DNA of 64,000 bases, from positions 1 to 64,000 of the forward strand of contig NZ_FTMB01000006.1 of NCBI RefSeq assembly GCF_900155885.1, written 5' to 3'. Shown piece after piece: positions 28,132 through 37,629 of this stretch. This stretch comes from Rhizobium sp. RU20A (GTDB taxonomy: Bacteria > Pseudomonadota > Alphaproteobacteria > Rhizobiales > Rhizobiaceae). Both the position numbers and the translations under genes were made by a program. Under the pieces are notes generated by a model that made no database searches, had not been told where the DNA came from, and was given only the letters and a program-made list of their open reading frames with translations. Numbering within the stretch: the first letter of the stretch is position 1; each line of letters opens with the position of its first letter.

Positions 28132-28273
28132 GGTGGTCTTCTGCTTCTCGGGATCGTCGCCCCGCACGGCGCGGGAATGGTTGCTGCTGCTTGAACCGGA
28201 TTTTTCAGGCTGGCAAGCAAAATCATTTCATGCCTGTTTCAAAAAACAATGACGCTTTGCGACCTTGAATAGC

Positions 28274-29011
28274 TCATTTCCAGTCCCCAATGGCGGCCTG
28301 CAAAACCGCCATGGCAGCCACCGCCGCCGTGTCCGCCCGCAGGATGCGCGGCCCGAGTGGAATGGCCGTGACAAAGGGCAGGGCGCGCAGCATCCGGCGT
28401 TCCTCCTCCGAAAATCCGCCCTCCGGCCCGACCAGCAGCGCAATCTTCCGCTCGGTGATGCGCGACAAGATCGGCAGCGGGTTCTGCCCGGCATCGCCCT
28501 CGTCGCAGAAGATCAGCCGCCGGCTGCCATCCCAGTCGGCAAGCACCTCCGCGAGCTTGCGCGGCGCCGCGACCGTCGGGATCGAAAGGATGCCGCATTG
28601 TTCGGCCGCCTCGATCACATTGGCCTCGATCTTCTCGACCGATCCGATCCGCCCCTGCACATGCTGGGTCATCACCGGTACCAGCCGTCCCGCGCCCATT
28701 TCCACGGCCTTCTGCACGAGATAGTCGAGCCGTCCTACCTTCAGCGGTGCGAAGAGATAGGAAAGGTCGGAGGCCTCCGGCTGCGGCCGCACCTGCTCCA
28801 CGGCGACGAGCGCGATCTTCTTGCGGGTCGGGTAGGTCACCCGCGCCAGCCATTCGCCGTCGCGCCCGTTGAAGACCAGAAGCTCGGCCTCCGCTTCCAG
28901 CCGGAGCACATTGGCGAGATAGTTGAACTGTTCGGCGCTCGCCTCGTGGACAAGGCCTGCTCCGAGCGGGCTGGTGATGTAAAGGCGCTGCATGCGAAAA
29001 TTGGCGCGCAT
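28274..29011 (-). CDS. rsmE: 16S rRNA m3U1498 methyltransferase RsmE
   Basis: 245 residues from ATG 29011 (alternative ATG 28993). SPOUT-class enzyme methylating N3 of U1498 in 16S rRNA. The N-terminal PUA-like part includes [20 protein letters not shown]. The C-terminal trefoil knot has [13 protein letters not shown] and [16 protein letters not shown], the SAM-binding loops. It lies 18 nt after the PiT gene on the same strand and likely forms an operon with it. Confidence 0.94.
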   Translation of the reverse strand: MRANFRMQRLYITSPLGAGLVHEASAEQFNYLANVLRLEAEAELLVFNGRDGEWLARVTYPTRKKIALVAVEQVRPQPEASDLSYLFAPLKVGRLDYLVQKAVEMGAGRLVPVMTQHVQGRIGSVEKIEANVIEAAEQCGILSIPTVAAPRKLAEVLADWDGSRRLIFCDEGDAGQNPLPILSRITERKIALLVGPEGGFSEEERRMLRALPFVTAIPLGPRILRADTAAVAAMAVLQAAIGDWK

Positions 29012-29028
29012 GGAAGTCTCCGGCAGGG

Positions 29029-30552
29029 TCAGCGAAAGGCGGCCGCGAGAAGGGCATAGATGCCGGCCGACAGCAAGCCGCTCGCCGGTGTCGTCACCAC
29101 CCAGGCCGCCAGAATGGTCATCAGGTGCGAGCGCCGCACCAGATAGCGCCGGCTGGTTTCGGACTGGTTGACGCCATCGGGGTTGATGGCGGTCTCGGCG
29201 CCGTCGCCCTCGCTCTCCCCGGCATTGCGGGTAACGAAGGCGCGGCGGCGGCTGGAGCGCGCCGTATACCATTCGCGAAACAGCCCGACCCCGAACACCG
29301 CACCCACCGCAATGTGGGTGGAACTGACAGGCAGGCCGAAGGCCGCGGCCAGGATGACGGTGATCGCAGTCGACATCACCACGCAATAGGCGCGGATCGG
29401 ATTGAGCTTGGTGATCTCGCTGCCGACGACCCGGATCAGCTTTGGACCGTAGAGCAGGATCCCGACGGAGAGGCCGAGCGCGCCGATGACCAGCACCCAG
29501 AAGGGCGCCGAAAGCGGCTTGGCGAACACTCCACTGCCGAGCGCGTGCATGATGCCGGCCAGCGGTCCGATGGCGTTGGAGACGTCATTGGCCCCATGGG
29601 CAAAGGACATCAGCGCGGCCGCGAAGATCAGCGGCAGGCGAAACAGCTTGCGCAGCGATTGATTGCGGTTCTCCAGCCCCTCGGCGGCGCGGGCGATCAG
29701 CGGCTTCAGGCCCCCGTAGCTCGCAAGCCCGACCAACCCTCCGAGCACCAGGGCCTGGAAGGCCGTGATGCTCAGCACCTGCCCGGCGCCGACGAGAGTA
29801 ATATAGGTCGTGAACGACCCGGCCATGATGGCAAGCAGCACGGGCACCCACCGCTTTGCCGCCTCCAGCTTGTCTTCGCGGTAAAGGATGAAGGTCTTCA
29901 CGAAGGCGAGGAAGCCGATGGCGACCAGCGCGCCGAAGAGCGGCGAGGTGATCCAGCTGACGACGACGGCGCCGATGCTTTTCCAGTGCAGGGCATCGGC
30001 GCCGGCCGCAACGATGCCGGCCCCCGCCACCCCGCCGACGATGGCGTGGGTGGTGGAAACGGGCGCGCTGGCAAGGGTTGCGATGTTGACGACGATGGCA
30101 GCCGAAAGCAGCGCGGCGATCATCACCTTTGCGTAAGCCATGTCGCTCGGCATGCGATCAGGCGAAACGATGCCGGTGGCGATGGTGTCGATGACGTCGC
30201 GCCCGGCGATCAGCGCCCCCGCCGTGTCGAAAACGGCAGCAATGATCAGCGCCGTGCCGAGCGTCATGGCGCGGGCCCCGACGGCGGCGCCGACATTGTT
30301 CGTCACGTCGTTGGCGCCGATGTTGATGGCCATGTAGACGGCCAGCGCCGCGCCGGCGATCGCCATCACCGCCCCCGGTCGCTCCAGCATGACGAGGGCG
30401 GCAAAACTGGTGGCCAGCACAAGAAAGATCAGCGCGATGCCGGGCGCGACCAGCGAGCGCGACACGCGCACGGAGACCTCCTCCACGCGATGATATTTCT
30501 CCAGATCCTTGTCGAGCGTCGGCTTGCCGGCGCCCCGGGCAGTCTTGGCCAT
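29029..30552 (-). CDS. PiT-family inorganic phosphate transporter
   Basis: 507 residues with about 11-12 membrane helices. The duplicated PiT signature is present twice: [20 protein letters not shown] in the N half and [18 protein letters not shown] in the C half. The two APVSTTHAI / PVSSTHIAV loops are the internal repeats of the family. It takes up phosphate, usually as a metal-phosphate complex, driven by protons. A hydrophilic insert (residues ~420-465) precedes the last helices. In rhizobia such transporters are often Pho-regulated; I see no clear Pho box here. Confidence 0.94.
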   Translation of the reverse strand: MAKTARGAGKPTLDKDLEKYHRVEEVSVRVSRSLVAPGIALIFLVLATSFAALVMLERPGAVMAIAGAALAVYMAINIGANDVTNNVGAAVGARAMTLGTALIIAAVFDTAGALIAGRDVIDTIATGIVSPDRMPSDMAYAKVMIAALLSAAIVVNIATLASAPVSTTHAIVGGVAGAGIVAAGADALHWKSIGAVVVSWITSPLFGALVAIGFLAFVKTFILYREDKLEAAKRWVPVLLAIMAGSFTTYITLVGAGQVLSITAFQALVLGGLVGLASYGGLKPLIARAAEGLENRNQSLRKLFRLPLIFAAALMSFAHGANDVSNAIGPLAGIMHALGSGVFAKPLSAPFWVLVIGALGLSVGILLYGPKLIRVVGSEITKLNPIRAYCVVMSTAITVILAAAFGLPVSSTHIAVGAVFGVGLFREWYTARSSRRRAFVTRNAGESEGDGAETAINPDGVNQSETSRRYLVRRSHLMTILAAWVVTTPASGLLSAGIYALLAAAFR

Positions 30553-30724
30553 GGGTCGTTAAGTCCAGAATGAGGCGGGAAGGTCGGCGGGTGGGGCGAT
30601 CGGGCTCCTGTGGGTTCCACGCTGGCGGTCGGTAGACCGTCGCAGCTGCGGCGATATCACAGGGCGTTCGGTGTGTCAGGTCGCATGTGGCGCGTCGTTG
30701 TCCGCGACGCGGGCCGGGCGCTGC

Positions 30725-31204
30725 CTAGCCGACCTTGCGCGTTGGCGTATCATGCGAGGGCGTCAGCGGCCCGCCTGCGGCAAAGGACCGGATGAGCGCC
30801 TTGAGCTCCGGCTCGTCCACCCGCATGGCGGCCTCCTCGGGCGTCACCCATTCCAGGCGACGCTTGCCCTTCTCCTTGAATTTCGAAACCATGTCCGAGA
30901 CTTCGAGCGCATGCACGGCGACGATGCACGGCACTTTCACGCCATGCTCCAGACCCTTTTCGTAGACAAAGGTCCCGAGCATCTCTTCCTCAGCCTTTCC
31001 CTTGACGCCGGCTTCCTCGAAGGCTTCCTGCTCGGCGACCTGCGAGGCGCTGCGCCCGTCCATCGGCCAGCCCTTGGGGATCACCCAGCGTCCGGTGTCA
31101 CGGCTGGTGATCAGCAGGATCTCCAGTGCGCCGTCGCCTTTGCGCCTGCGGTGGCACAGGGCAGCATACTGCATCCGCAAGGGTCTGCGGAACATCAACT
31201 GCAT
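30725..31204 (-). CDS. Nudix hydrolase (DIPP-like)
   Basis: 159 residues from ATG 31204 (MQLMFRRPLRMQYAALCHRR); the open frame extends 64 codons upstream but is unlike the family. The Nudix box reads GWPMDGRSASQVAEQEAFEEAGV (split), close to the diphosphoinositol-polyphosphate phosphohydrolase-like group where the usual Arg of REUXEE is replaced (EQEAFEEAG). It probably cleaves a nucleoside- or inositol-linked diphosphate. Cytoplasmic. Confidence 0.85.
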   Translation of the reverse strand: MQLMFRRPLRMQYAALCHRRRKGDGALEILLITSRDTGRWVIPKGWPMDGRSASQVAEQEAFEEAGVKGKAEEEMLGTFVYEKGLEHGVKVPCIVAVHALEVSDMVSKFKEKGKRRLEWVTPEEAAMRVDEPELKALIRSFAAGGPLTPSHDTPTRKVG

Positions 31205-31478
31205 GTCAGCGACGAGACGGCTCAGGATACTCAATTCAAGATATTCCTTTCGAATGGGCTGGCGGGAAGAAAGCGCAAAGTGAAACGCGATAGAAAGAGG
31301 CGTGCCGGACAGTCTAGAAAGCCCTTCTAAAATCGGGTGTAAAGCGCCTGCTGTCCAGACCTGTGAAGCGTCCATGCGCCTAAACGTCCGTCTCAATAGA
31401 CAAATATTGGTGTAGTCGTCGGTTGTGTCGTTCTTTAGAAGCGTAATTGCGCCATGGTATCGTCGCTTAGCGCCTTAT

Positions 31479-32291
31479 CTACGCTTTTCCGTTCGAATCA
31501 GTCGCATCGTCTCCCCGATGAAGGCGCCGCAACTGCGAGACGCGCGCGCGGTCGCCTGCGCGATCGGCGGCGCGCGCTGCCTCGATGATGAAGTCGATAT
31601 GGGCTTCCGCTGCCTGACGCGCCCGCCCCGGGTCGCCGGCAAGAATGCCATCGAGAATAGCCTCATGTTGCGACAGCAATGCGTCATGCGCGCCGGGCGC
31701 TGCGAAGACCATGCGCCGGTTGAGAAGGATCCCTTCCGACAGCAGTCGGTAGCAGGCCCGCATCGTGTGCAGCAGCACCATATTGTGGGCGCTCTCGCCG
31801 ATGGCGTTGTGGAAGGCGATGTCCGCTTCGAGCTCGCGCTCGTAGTCATCAACGGCATGGGCGGCGCGCATCTGCGCGATGAGGGTGGCAAGATGCGCCC
31901 GGTCATCCGCGGTCGCCCGCTCGGCCGCCAGCGCCGCCGTCATGCCCTCCAGCGCACGCCGGTACTCCAGATAGTCCTGCCGGGCTTGCCCGTGGCGCGA
32001 GATGAGATCGATCAGCGGCTGCGAAAACACCTGCCCGATGATATCGGCCACGAAGGTGCCGCCACCATGCTGGCTGACGAGCAGGCCGCGCGTCTCCAGC
32101 ACCTTCAGCGCCTCGCGCAGGATCGGTCGCGACACGTCGAGCCGTCGTGCCAGATCCCGCTCGCCCGGCAGCCGGTCGCCGTCCCGCAGCACGCCGTCGA
32201 GGATAAGTCGCTCGATGCGGGCCACCACTTCGTCGGCGGTGCGCGCATGGGGTATGGGTGCATAAAGGTCGGCATTCGTCGTCTCGCTCAA
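31479..32291 (-). CDS. GntR/FadR-family regulator (FCD domain)
   Basis: 270 residues from a TTG start at 32291, chosen because GGAGGAG lies 5-6 nt upstream; no in-frame ATG fits. The wHTH is at ~20-85 (LILDGVLRDGDRLPGERDLARRLDVSRPILREALKVLETRGLL, in pieces), and the FCD ligand domain follows with likely metal/carboxylate-binding His and Asp (LEADIAFHNAIGESAHN, HEAILDGI, EAHIDFI). FCD regulators often respond to organic acids such as lactate, glycolate or pyruvate. The glcDEF operon is 2.6 kb away, so a role there is possible but unsupported by adjacency. Confidence 0.88.
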   Translation of the reverse strand: MSETTNADLYAPIPHARTADEVVARIERLILDGVLRDGDRLPGERDLARRLDVSRPILREALKVLETRGLLVSQHGGGTFVADIIGQVFSQPLIDLISRHGQARQDYLEYRRALEGMTAALAAERATADDRAHLATLIAQMRAAHAVDDYERELEADIAFHNAIGESAHNMVLLHTMRACYRLLSEGILLNRRMVFAAPGAHDALLSQHEAILDGILAGDPGRARQAAEAHIDFIIEAARAADRAGDRARVSQLRRLHRGDDATDSNGKA

Positions 32292-32497
32292 GGCGTCTCC
32301 TCCAAAGCGCCGGTGAGGCGAGGGCCGCAGGGCCGCCGAGTGATGGCACAGCCGCCTTGCGTCCCGCAAGCATTGCGCGGCGGGTCAGCGGATCGATGCG
32401 GTCCTGATGCGGTGCTTTGTCTTGCTTTCGGTCGAGGGATGCTTTTGCATTTTGCCAAAGGCTTGATAACGATGGGCGGTGGACAGGGGAGACTATC

Positions 32498-33787
32498 ATG
32501 GCACGTCGCATGTTCGAATTTCCGCCCGCCACGGCGCGGGCCCAGGCGCTCGGCGAAATCCATTCGCGGCCCTATGTGCTCGTCGGCTCGCCCCGCGTCA
32601 TCCTGCAGCTCGCCTTCCTGACGGAGGGCGGCTCCTCGGTCGATCAGGCCGTGATGTCGGAACTGTCGCGCTCGCGCGGTGTCTCGCCCCCGGCGCGGGA
32701 GGCAAACCACCACGCCATGGCCTGGGGGCCCGGCACGCTGCGCTGGGAACGCCACACGGAATTCTCCACTTATTTCTGGGATGGCCCGGTGCCGGAACGG
32801 TTCGGTGCCGAGGTCACCCAGCATCCCTTCGGCGACAGCTTTCCGCCACCGGGAACGCTGATCTCCGCCATCCGCCTCGAAGTGCGCCCGGATACCGAGG
32901 AAACCCGCGCGGCCATCGCGGATTTCGACCAGACGAGCCTCTGTTTCAGCGAGGCGAAGAACGGCCAGGCCCTCGTCGTCACCGACTTTCGCCAGAACGG
33001 CGACGGCATGACGCAGATCCTCGTCATCGACCGTTCCCTGACGGAAGCCGGGCGCGGTGCGCTGGTCCAGCGGCTCCTCGATATTGAAACCTACCGCACG
33101 CTCGCCATGATGGGTCTGCCGCTGGCCCAGTCCCTGTGGCCGGATGTGCGCCGCATCGAAAACGGGCTGACGGCCATCACCCAGCACATGAAGGGCGGCG
33201 TGCGCGAGACGGCAGATCGCCAGCTCTCCGAAATCACCCGTCTGGCTGCCGAACTGGAGGCGGGTGCCGCCCTCAGCCTCTACCGCTTCGGCGCCAGCCG
33301 CGCCTATTACGGCATCGTGCAGGAGCGCATCCGCGCGCTCGGCGAAACGGGCGTGCCCGGCTACGAGACGCTCGGCACCTTCCTCGAGCGGCGCCTCGCA
33401 CCCGCCATGCGCACCTGCCAGTCCATCGAGGAGCAGCAGGCCAACCTCTCGCGCAAGCTTGCGCGCGCCACCGCGCTGCTCAGAAGCTGGGTGGATGTGG
33501 AACTGGAGCGACAGAATGCGACGCTGCTCTCGTCCATGGATCGCCGCGCCCGGCTGCAACTGCGCCTGCAGCAGACCGTTGAAGGCCTGTCGGTCGCCGC
33601 CATCTCCTATTACGTCGTCGGCCTCTTTGGCTATCTCGCCAAGGCGATCGGACACGATCTCGTGCCCGTCGATCCCGGCGTGCTGACCGGGGCTTTCGTG
33701 CCGATCGCCGTCATCGGCGTCTGGGTCACCGTCCGCCGCATCCGCAACCGCCATGCCGAGGAAGACAAGGAACATGGCGACGCCTGA
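32498..33787 (+). CDS. DUF3422 membrane-anchored protein
   Basis: 429 residues, full length for DUF3422. It starts MARRMFEFPPATARAQALGEIHSRPY (split), the family opening with the HxRP motif. The C-terminal end has two hydrophobic helices (ISYYVVGLFGYLAKAIG and FVPIAVIGVWVTVRRIR), giving a cytoplasmic body tethered to the inner membrane. Function unknown. AGGGGAG lies upstream of ATG 32498. Transcribed away from the GntR gene. Confidence 0.88.
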   Translation: MARRMFEFPPATARAQALGEIHSRPYVLVGSPRVILQLAFLTEGGSSVDQAVMSELSRSRGVSPPAREANHHAMAWGPGTLRWERHTEFSTYFWDGPVPERFGAEVTQHPFGDSFPPPGTLISAIRLEVRPDTEETRAAIADFDQTSLCFSEAKNGQALVVTDFRQNGDGMTQILVIDRSLTEAGRGALVQRLLDIETYRTLAMMGLPLAQSLWPDVRRIENGLTAITQHMKGGVRETADRQLSEITRLAAELEAGAALSLYRFGASRAYYGIVQERIRALGETGVPGYETLGTFLERRLAPAMRTCQSIEEQQANLSRKLARATALLRSWVDVELERQNATLLSSMDRRARLQLRLQQTVEGLSVAAISYYVVGLFGYLAKAIGHDLVPVDPGVLTGAFVPIAVIGVWVTVRRIRNRHAEEDKEHGDA

Positions 33788-33801
33788 GGTGAGGGCAGGC
33801 G

Positions 33802-34698
33802 TTATCCTTCCCAATAGGGCACGGGACCATAGAGCCCGGCGAGATAATCGATGAAGAGCCGCACCTTCACCGGCAGGAACTGCCGGCTCGGATAGACCGC
33901 CGACAACGCCAGCGTCTTCGGCCCTTCATAGGCCGGCAGCACCTGCACCAGCCGGCCTTCCTTGAGCTCCCGTCCGATATCCCAGGTGGAGCGCAGCGCG
34001 ATGCCGAGCCCGGCAATCACCGCCTCGCGGATCACCTCGGAGGAGTTGGTGATCAGCGGCCCCTCAGGCCGGTAGGTGATCGCGCCCTCCGGTCCCTCCA
34101 GCTTCCACGCATCGTGGTTGTGGGCCGGCAGCAGGATGTGGCGGGCAAGATCCTCGATCGTTGCCGGCATGCCATGCGTTTCCAAATAGGCCGGTGCCGC
34201 GCAGAGCAGGCGCCGCACCGGCGCCAGCCGTCTGGCGACAAGGCTCGAATCGGAGAGATCGCCGATGCGCACGGCCAGATCGAAGCCGCCAGCGACGATG
34301 TCGGTGAAATCGTCCGAGAGCATCAGGTTGATCGTCAGCTCCGGATGCGCCTGCATGAAGGGCAAGAGGTGCGGCGCGATGTGCTGGCGGCCGAAGGAGG
34401 TCGGCGCCGAGATCTTCAGTGTGCCCTGCGCCTGTCCCGAACGTCCCGAGACGAAGGCCTCCGCCTCCTCGATGGCCCCCAGCACCGAGCGGATGCGCTC
34501 GTGAAAACCTTCGCCCGCCTCCGTCAGCGAAATCTGCCGCGTCGTGCGCTGCAACAGTCGTGTCCCCAGCCGATCTTCCAGCCGCTTGATGCGCTTGGAG
34601 ATGACAGCCGGCGAAAGCCCGAGCGCCCGCCCCGCCGCCGACATGGAGCCGGTGGAAACGACGCGGGCGAAAATGTCGAGGTCTTCGAGATGCGTCAT
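33802..34698 (-). CDS. LysR-family regulator divergent from glcD
   Basis: 298 residues from ATG 34698 (MTHLEDLDIFARVVSTGSMS). The HTH at ~5-60 (AAGRALGLSPAVISKRIKRLEDRLGTRLLQRTTR, in pieces) and substrate-binding domain (LKISAPTSFGRQHIAPHLL) are of the DmlR/AaeR-like subgroup that typically regulates a neighbouring operon. It is divergent from glcD with a 178-bp shared region, so it is the most likely regulator of glcDEF here; E. coli uses a GntR protein (GlcC) instead. Confidence 0.9.
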   Translation of the reverse strand: MTHLEDLDIFARVVSTGSMSAAGRALGLSPAVISKRIKRLEDRLGTRLLQRTTRQISLTEAGEGFHERIRSVLGAIEEAEAFVSGRSGQAQGTLKISAPTSFGRQHIAPHLLPFMQAHPELTINLMLSDDFTDIVAGGFDLAVRIGDLSDSSLVARRLAPVRRLLCAAPAYLETHGMPATIEDLARHILLPAHNHDAWKLEGPEGAITYRPEGPLITNSSEVIREAVIAGLGIALRSTWDIGRELKEGRLVQVLPAYEGPKTLALSAVYPSRQFLPVKVRLFIDYLAGLYGPVPYWEG

Positions 34699-34876
34699 TC
34701 CCGCTCCATTTGTTCCATGCCGGCGAAAGTTCTTAGCATTTTTGCCGACTTTCGTGCAGTGGCAAAGGCGCGATCGAACTGGTAAAGAAAAATGACCAGT
34801 GACCGCGCCATCCACATCCGCTAGGCTCGGCGTTCACGGTCCGCTGCCGAGGATGGCGGTTTCAGGGAGGACAACC

Positions 34877-36361
34877 ATGCACCAGCCGATCGCCTTTCTC
34901 GAACCGCGCCGCACCGTCATGGATCGCCGCGCCGTCATCGTCGCCGATCTCGCCGATCTCCTGCCCAAGGGCTGCCTGATCAGCGACGAGCGCGGCCTCG
35001 TGCCCTTCGAAACGGACGCCTTCGTCTCCTACCGCCGCCTGCCGCTCGCCGTCGCCCTGCCGGAGACGACGGCGCAGGTTTCGGCGCTCCTCAAATATTG
35101 CAGCCGCTACGGCATTCCCGTCGTGCCACGCGGGGCCGGCACATCGCTCTCCGGCGGCGCCATCCCGCAGGAAGATGCCGTCGTCATCGGCCTTTCCAAG
35201 CTCAACCGCATTCTGGAAGTGGACCTGCCGAACCGCACCGCCACCGTGCAGGCCGGCGTCACCAATCTCTCGATTTCCGAGGCCGTCTCGGCCGACGGCT
35301 TCTTCTATGCCCCGGACCCCAGCTCGCAGCTCGCCTGCACGATCGGCGGTAATATCGGCATGAACTCCGGCGGCGCCCACTGCCTGAAATACGGCGTCAC
35401 CACCAACAACCTGCTGGGCGTGAAGATGGTGCTCTTCGACGGCACCGTCATCGAGCTCGGCGGCAAGGCGCTCGATGCGGCGGGCCTCGACATTCTCGGT
35501 CTCGTCTGCGGCTCCGAAGGCCAGCTCGGCATTGTGACGGAAGCAACCGTGCGCCTCGTCGCCAAGCCCGAAGGCGCCCGGCCCGTGCTCTTCGGCTTCC
35601 CCTCGTCGGTGGAAGCCGGTGCCTGCGTCGCCGAGGTGATCGGCACCGGCATCATCCCCGTCGCCATCGAATTCATGGACAAGCCGGCCATCGAGATCTG
35701 CGAGGCCTTCGCGAAGGCCGGCTATCCGCTCGATGTCGAGGCGCTGCTGATCGTCGAGGTTGAGGGCTCCGAGGCCGAGATGGACGCCATGCTCGCCGCC
35801 ATCATCGAGATCGCCCGCCGCCACGGCGTCTCCACCATCCGCGAATGCCAGTCGGCGACGGAAGCGGCGCTCATCTGGAAGGGCCGCAAATCCGCCTTCG
35901 GCGCCACGGGCCGCATCTCCGACTATATCTGCATGGACGGCACCGTGCCGCTCGGCAAGCTGCCCTACGTGCTCGAAAAGACCGCCGAGATCATCGCCGG
36001 CTACGGCCTGCGCGTCGCCAACGTCTTCCACGCCGGCGACGGCAACATGCACCCGCTCATCCTCTTCAACGCCAACGATCCCGAGGATGCTGCGAAGGCC
36101 GAAGCGGCCGGCAACGATATCCTCAAGCTCTGCGTCGATGCCGGCGGCTGTCTGACCGGCGAGCACGGCGTCGGCATCGAAAAGCGCGACCTGATGCGCC
36201 ACCAGTTCGCGGAGGTCGATCTCAATCAGCAGATGGCCGTGCGCGCCGCCTTCGACCCGGACTGGATCATGAACCCCTCCAAGGTCTTCCCGCTCGACGG
36301 AAGGCCCCCGTCTGCCGCCGCAAGGCCCGCCGATCCGCCCCGTGTCGCGACGGCCTCCTGA
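34877..36361 (+). CDS. glcD: Glycolate oxidase FAD subunit GlcD
   Basis: 494 residues. FAD-linked dehydrogenase subunit that oxidises glycolate (or D-lactate) to glyoxylate at the inner membrane together with GlcE and GlcF. The FAD_binding_4 core is RYGIPVVPRGAGTSLSGGAI near residue 75, with NIGMNSGGAHCLKYGVTTNN near 165. The C-terminal cap carries VFHAGDGNMHPLI and CLTGEHGVGIEKR, both catalytic-site signatures. ATG 34877 has GGGAGGA upstream. It is the first gene of glcDEF. Confidence 0.95.
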   Translation: MHQPIAFLEPRRTVMDRRAVIVADLADLLPKGCLISDERGLVPFETDAFVSYRRLPLAVALPETTAQVSALLKYCSRYGIPVVPRGAGTSLSGGAIPQEDAVVIGLSKLNRILEVDLPNRTATVQAGVTNLSISEAVSADGFFYAPDPSSQLACTIGGNIGMNSGGAHCLKYGVTTNNLLGVKMVLFDGTVIELGGKALDAAGLDILGLVCGSEGQLGIVTEATVRLVAKPEGARPVLFGFPSSVEAGACVAEVIGTGIIPVAIEFMDKPAIEICEAFAKAGYPLDVEALLIVEVEGSEAEMDAMLAAIIEIARRHGVSTIRECQSATEAALIWKGRKSAFGATGRISDYICMDGTVPLGKLPYVLEKTAEIIAGYGLRVANVFHAGDGNMHPLILFNANDPEDAAKAEAAGNDILKLCVDAGGCLTGEHGVGIEKRDLMRHQFAEVDLNQQMAVRAAFDPDWIMNPSKVFPLDGRPPSAAARPADPPRVATAS

Positions 36362-36429
36362 CGGGCATCTTCGCGACCCCCTTTCCCCTTTGACGCCGCC
36401 CGGCTGCGGCCCGAACCCCGGATCTTTCC

Positions 36430-37629
36430 ATGCCCGATATGCTGACTCCCACGAGCGAGGCCGAAGCCGCCGAGATGATCCGCGCCGCGGCCGCCGACAG
36501 CCGGCCGCTCGCCATTCGCGGCGGCGGCACCCGCAGCCTGAAGGCACTGGGCGAGGGCGCCACCATCCTGTCAACGTCAGGCCTCACAGGCATCACGGCC
36601 TACGAGTCGGCGGAGATGACGATGACCGCGCGCGCCGGCACCCCCTTGGCCGACATCGAGGCGGCTCTTGCCGCGCATCGCCAGATGCTCGCCTTCGAGC
36701 CCCATGACCTGCGCCCCGTTCTCGGCGCCACGGGCGAGCCGACCATCGGCGGCGTTTTCGCCACCAATGCCTCCGGTCCGCGCCGCTTCGTGGCGGGCGC
36801 GGCGCGTGACAGCCTGCTCGGCGTGCGCTTCGTCAACGGCAGCGGCGAGGCGGTGAAATCCGGCGGGCGCGTCATGAAGAACGTCACCGGCCTCGACCTC
36901 GTCAAGCTCATGGCCGGCTCGCGCGGCACGCTGGCGCTGATGAGCGAACTCACCTTCCGCCTGCTGCCCGTGCCGGAAACCGCCGCCACCATCGTGCTGT
37001 CAGGCCTCGACGACGAAGCCGCTGCCCGCGCCATGGCGGTCGCCATGAGCCTGCCGGTCGAAGTCTCCGGCGCAGCGCACCTTCCCGAAAGCGTGCGCAG
37101 CCGCTTCCTAGGCGGACACCTGCCCGAAGGCGCCGCCACCGTGCTGCGCCTCGAAGGCCTTGCCGCCTCCGTCGTGGTGCGCCTTCAAAAGCTGACCGCC
37201 GCCATGGCGCCCTTCGCCCCCGTCACCCGCCTCGACCGCGACGAGACCATCGCGCTCTGGCACGAGATCCGCGACGCCAGACCCTATGCGGACGGCACGA
37301 CGCGCGCCCTCTGGCGCGTCTCCGCCGCTCCCATGGAAGGCCAGCGCCTCATCGCTGCGCTGCGCCTGCAAGCCGGCATCGACTGCTTCTACGACTGGCA
37401 GGGCGGCCTCGTCTGGATGCGGATGGAAGCCGGGCCGGAAGCCGCGCTGGTGCGCGGCTACGCCGAAAAACTCCCCGGCACCGCCCACGCCACGCTTGTC
37501 CGCGCCGATGCTGCGTCGCTTGCGGCAACGCCCGCCGAACCTCCCGTCTCCCCCGCCGTCGAAGCCCTGACCGCCCGCATCCGCGCGTCGATCGATCCGG
37601 CGGGCATCTTTTCCGGAAAGGCTGCCTGA
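36430..37629 (+). CDS. glcE: Glycolate oxidase FAD-binding subunit GlcE
   Basis: 399 residues. The FAD_binding_4 fold is seen in RPLAIRGGGTRSLKALGE (residue ~29) and GEPTIGGVFATNASGPRRF (residue ~102). GGRVMKNVTGLDLVKLMAGSRG (split) is the conserved block before the C-terminal part. It is shorter than GlcD and lacks its cap, as usual. 68 nt separate it from glcD and its TGA overlaps the glcF ATG by one base, so translation of glcF is coupled. Confidence 0.95.
   Translation: MPDMLTPTSEAEAAEMIRAAAADSRPLAIRGGGTRSLKALGEGATILSTSGLTGITAYESAEMTMTARAGTPLADIEAALAAHRQMLAFEPHDLRPVLGATGEPTIGGVFATNASGPRRFVAGAARDSLLGVRFVNGSGEAVKSGGRVMKNVTGLDLVKLMAGSRGTLALMSELTFRLLPVPETAATIVLSGLDDEAAARAMAVAMSLPVEVSGAAHLPESVRSRFLGGHLPEGAATVLRLEGLAASVVVRLQKLTAAMAPFAPVTRLDRDETIALWHEIRDARPYADGTTRALWRVSAAPMEGQRLIAALRLQAGIDCFYDWQGGLVWMRMEAGPEAALVRGYAEKLPGTAHATLVRADAASLAATPAEPPVSPAVEALTARIRASIDPAGIFSGKAA

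Noticed and set aside
34862-36574. 570-codon minus-strand ORF opposite glcD
   Set aside because: glcD signatures are on the plus strand; the antisense product is Gly/Asp/Glu-biased as expected for a GC-rich shadow.
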